NCBI GenBank assembly: GCA_021107685.1
Contig: JAIOSH010000406.1
Span: 1 to 16,227, forward strand
Direction: 5' to 3'
Source: Bacteroidales bacterium
Lineage (GTDB): Bacteria > Bacteroidota > Bacteroidia > Bacteroidales > SMBSF39
Length of the DNA: 16,227 nucleotides
The translations under genes were made by a program, and so were the position numbers. Numbering within the stretch: position 1 is the first letter of the stretch; every line of letters begins with the position of its first letter. Below the pieces are notes generated by a model, which saw only the letters and a program-made list of their open reading frames with translations, was not told the DNA's origin and ran no database searches. Positions 15,990-16,227 of the stretch are shown here, piece after piece.

Positions 15990-16109
15990 AATAAAAAAGT
16001 TTTTTAAATTACACAGCTTAGCGGCTATAAGCCTGCATTGTTTTTGAATCCCTGATAATAAAATCAATTATAAAATATAGATTTTGTGAGCTAAGTTACA
16101 TTATTTTTG

Positions 16110-16117
16110 CAAATATA
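16110..16117 (-). promoter_or_regulatory. -7 promoter box for the small antitoxin-like gene
   Basis: The minus strand reads TATATTTG, a perfect TAnnTTTG match followed by CAAA, as in the box at 5346-5353. It implies an untranslated leader of about 110 bases before ATG 15989. No -33 TTG is seen at standard spacing. Confidence 0.45.
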
Positions 16118-16129
16118 CGGAAATATTGG

Positions 16130-16227
16130 CTAAATAATATTTTGAGGTGCTGGGGTATATAATAATTTGATTACTTTTATAGCATCTTCTTTAAGTTTTG
16201 TTTTCTTTCGATTGGAAAAGATAAAAA
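16130..16227 (-). CDS. C-terminal end of an unidentified reading frame
   Basis: One open frame enters from the right edge and ends at TAG (16132-16130) after 31 visible residues. The part read is Lys-rich, then hydrophobic (KEDAIKVIKLLYTPAPQNII). It lies upstream of, and on the same strand as, the antitoxin-like gene. The fragment is too short to name and could be a chance open frame in AT-rich DNA. Confidence 0.3.
   Translation of the reverse strand, partial: FIFSNRKKTKLKEDAIKVIKLLYTPAPQNII

Noticed and set aside
15990..16067. N-terminal extension of the antitoxin-like gene from a TTG at 16067
   Set aside because: The extra 26 residues look like translated leader DNA, and MDTVII at 15989 is the typical opening of such proteins.
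1..16227. CRISPR array, tRNA or rRNA genes
   Set aside because: No regularly spaced direct repeats and no cloverleaf or rRNA-like sequence were noticed on either strand.

Overview
The window looks like a piece of a Bacteroidota chromosome (Bacteroidales/Cytophagales-like). It is AT-rich. Several secreted proteins end in a type IX secretion (T9SS) sorting domain with the FPNP/YPNP signature. Upstream regions carry TAnnTTTG-type -7 boxes rather than Shine-Dalgarno sites, and the gene families (C10 peptidases with CUB domains, SpvB/RHS giants, tail-fibre-like coiled-coil proteins) are typical of that phylum. No species is claimed.

Layout. The left edge (1-713, minus strand) is housekeeping: the first 21 codons of a Rossmann-fold protein and a complete shikimate kinase. 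A palindromic dispersed repeat (755-876) separates these from two tandem, paralogous C10-family (streptopain-like) cysteine peptidases on the minus strand. Each has a signal peptide, a prodomain, a catalytic domain, two CUB domains and a T9SS tail. A rho-independent terminator lies between them. A divergent promoter region (5308-5466) turns to the plus strand.

The plus-strand block (5467-14845) encodes four exported proteins: a 466-residue trimeric-fibre-like surface protein; a 158-residue protein with one YD-repeat-like motif and a T9SS tail; a 2146-residue SpvB/FG-GAP/RHS protein with a glycine-zipper segment and a C-terminal tip resembling a JAMM/DUF4329 metallopeptidase; and a 279-residue exported protein of unknown family placed where an immunity protein would be. 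The last three genes are closely spaced and probably co-transcribed. My reading is a surface polymorphic-toxin system: an RHS cocoon that would enclose and release its tip, with a small T9SS partner and a downstream protector. That joint function is inferred.

The right part (14846-16227) is eroded accessory DNA: a non-coding stretch with weak inverted ends, an intact HigA-type antitoxin behind a decayed higB toxin fossil with a consensus promoter, a second copy of the dispersed repeat, a small antitoxin-like gene without a visible partner, and the tail end of one more minus-strand reading frame at the edge.
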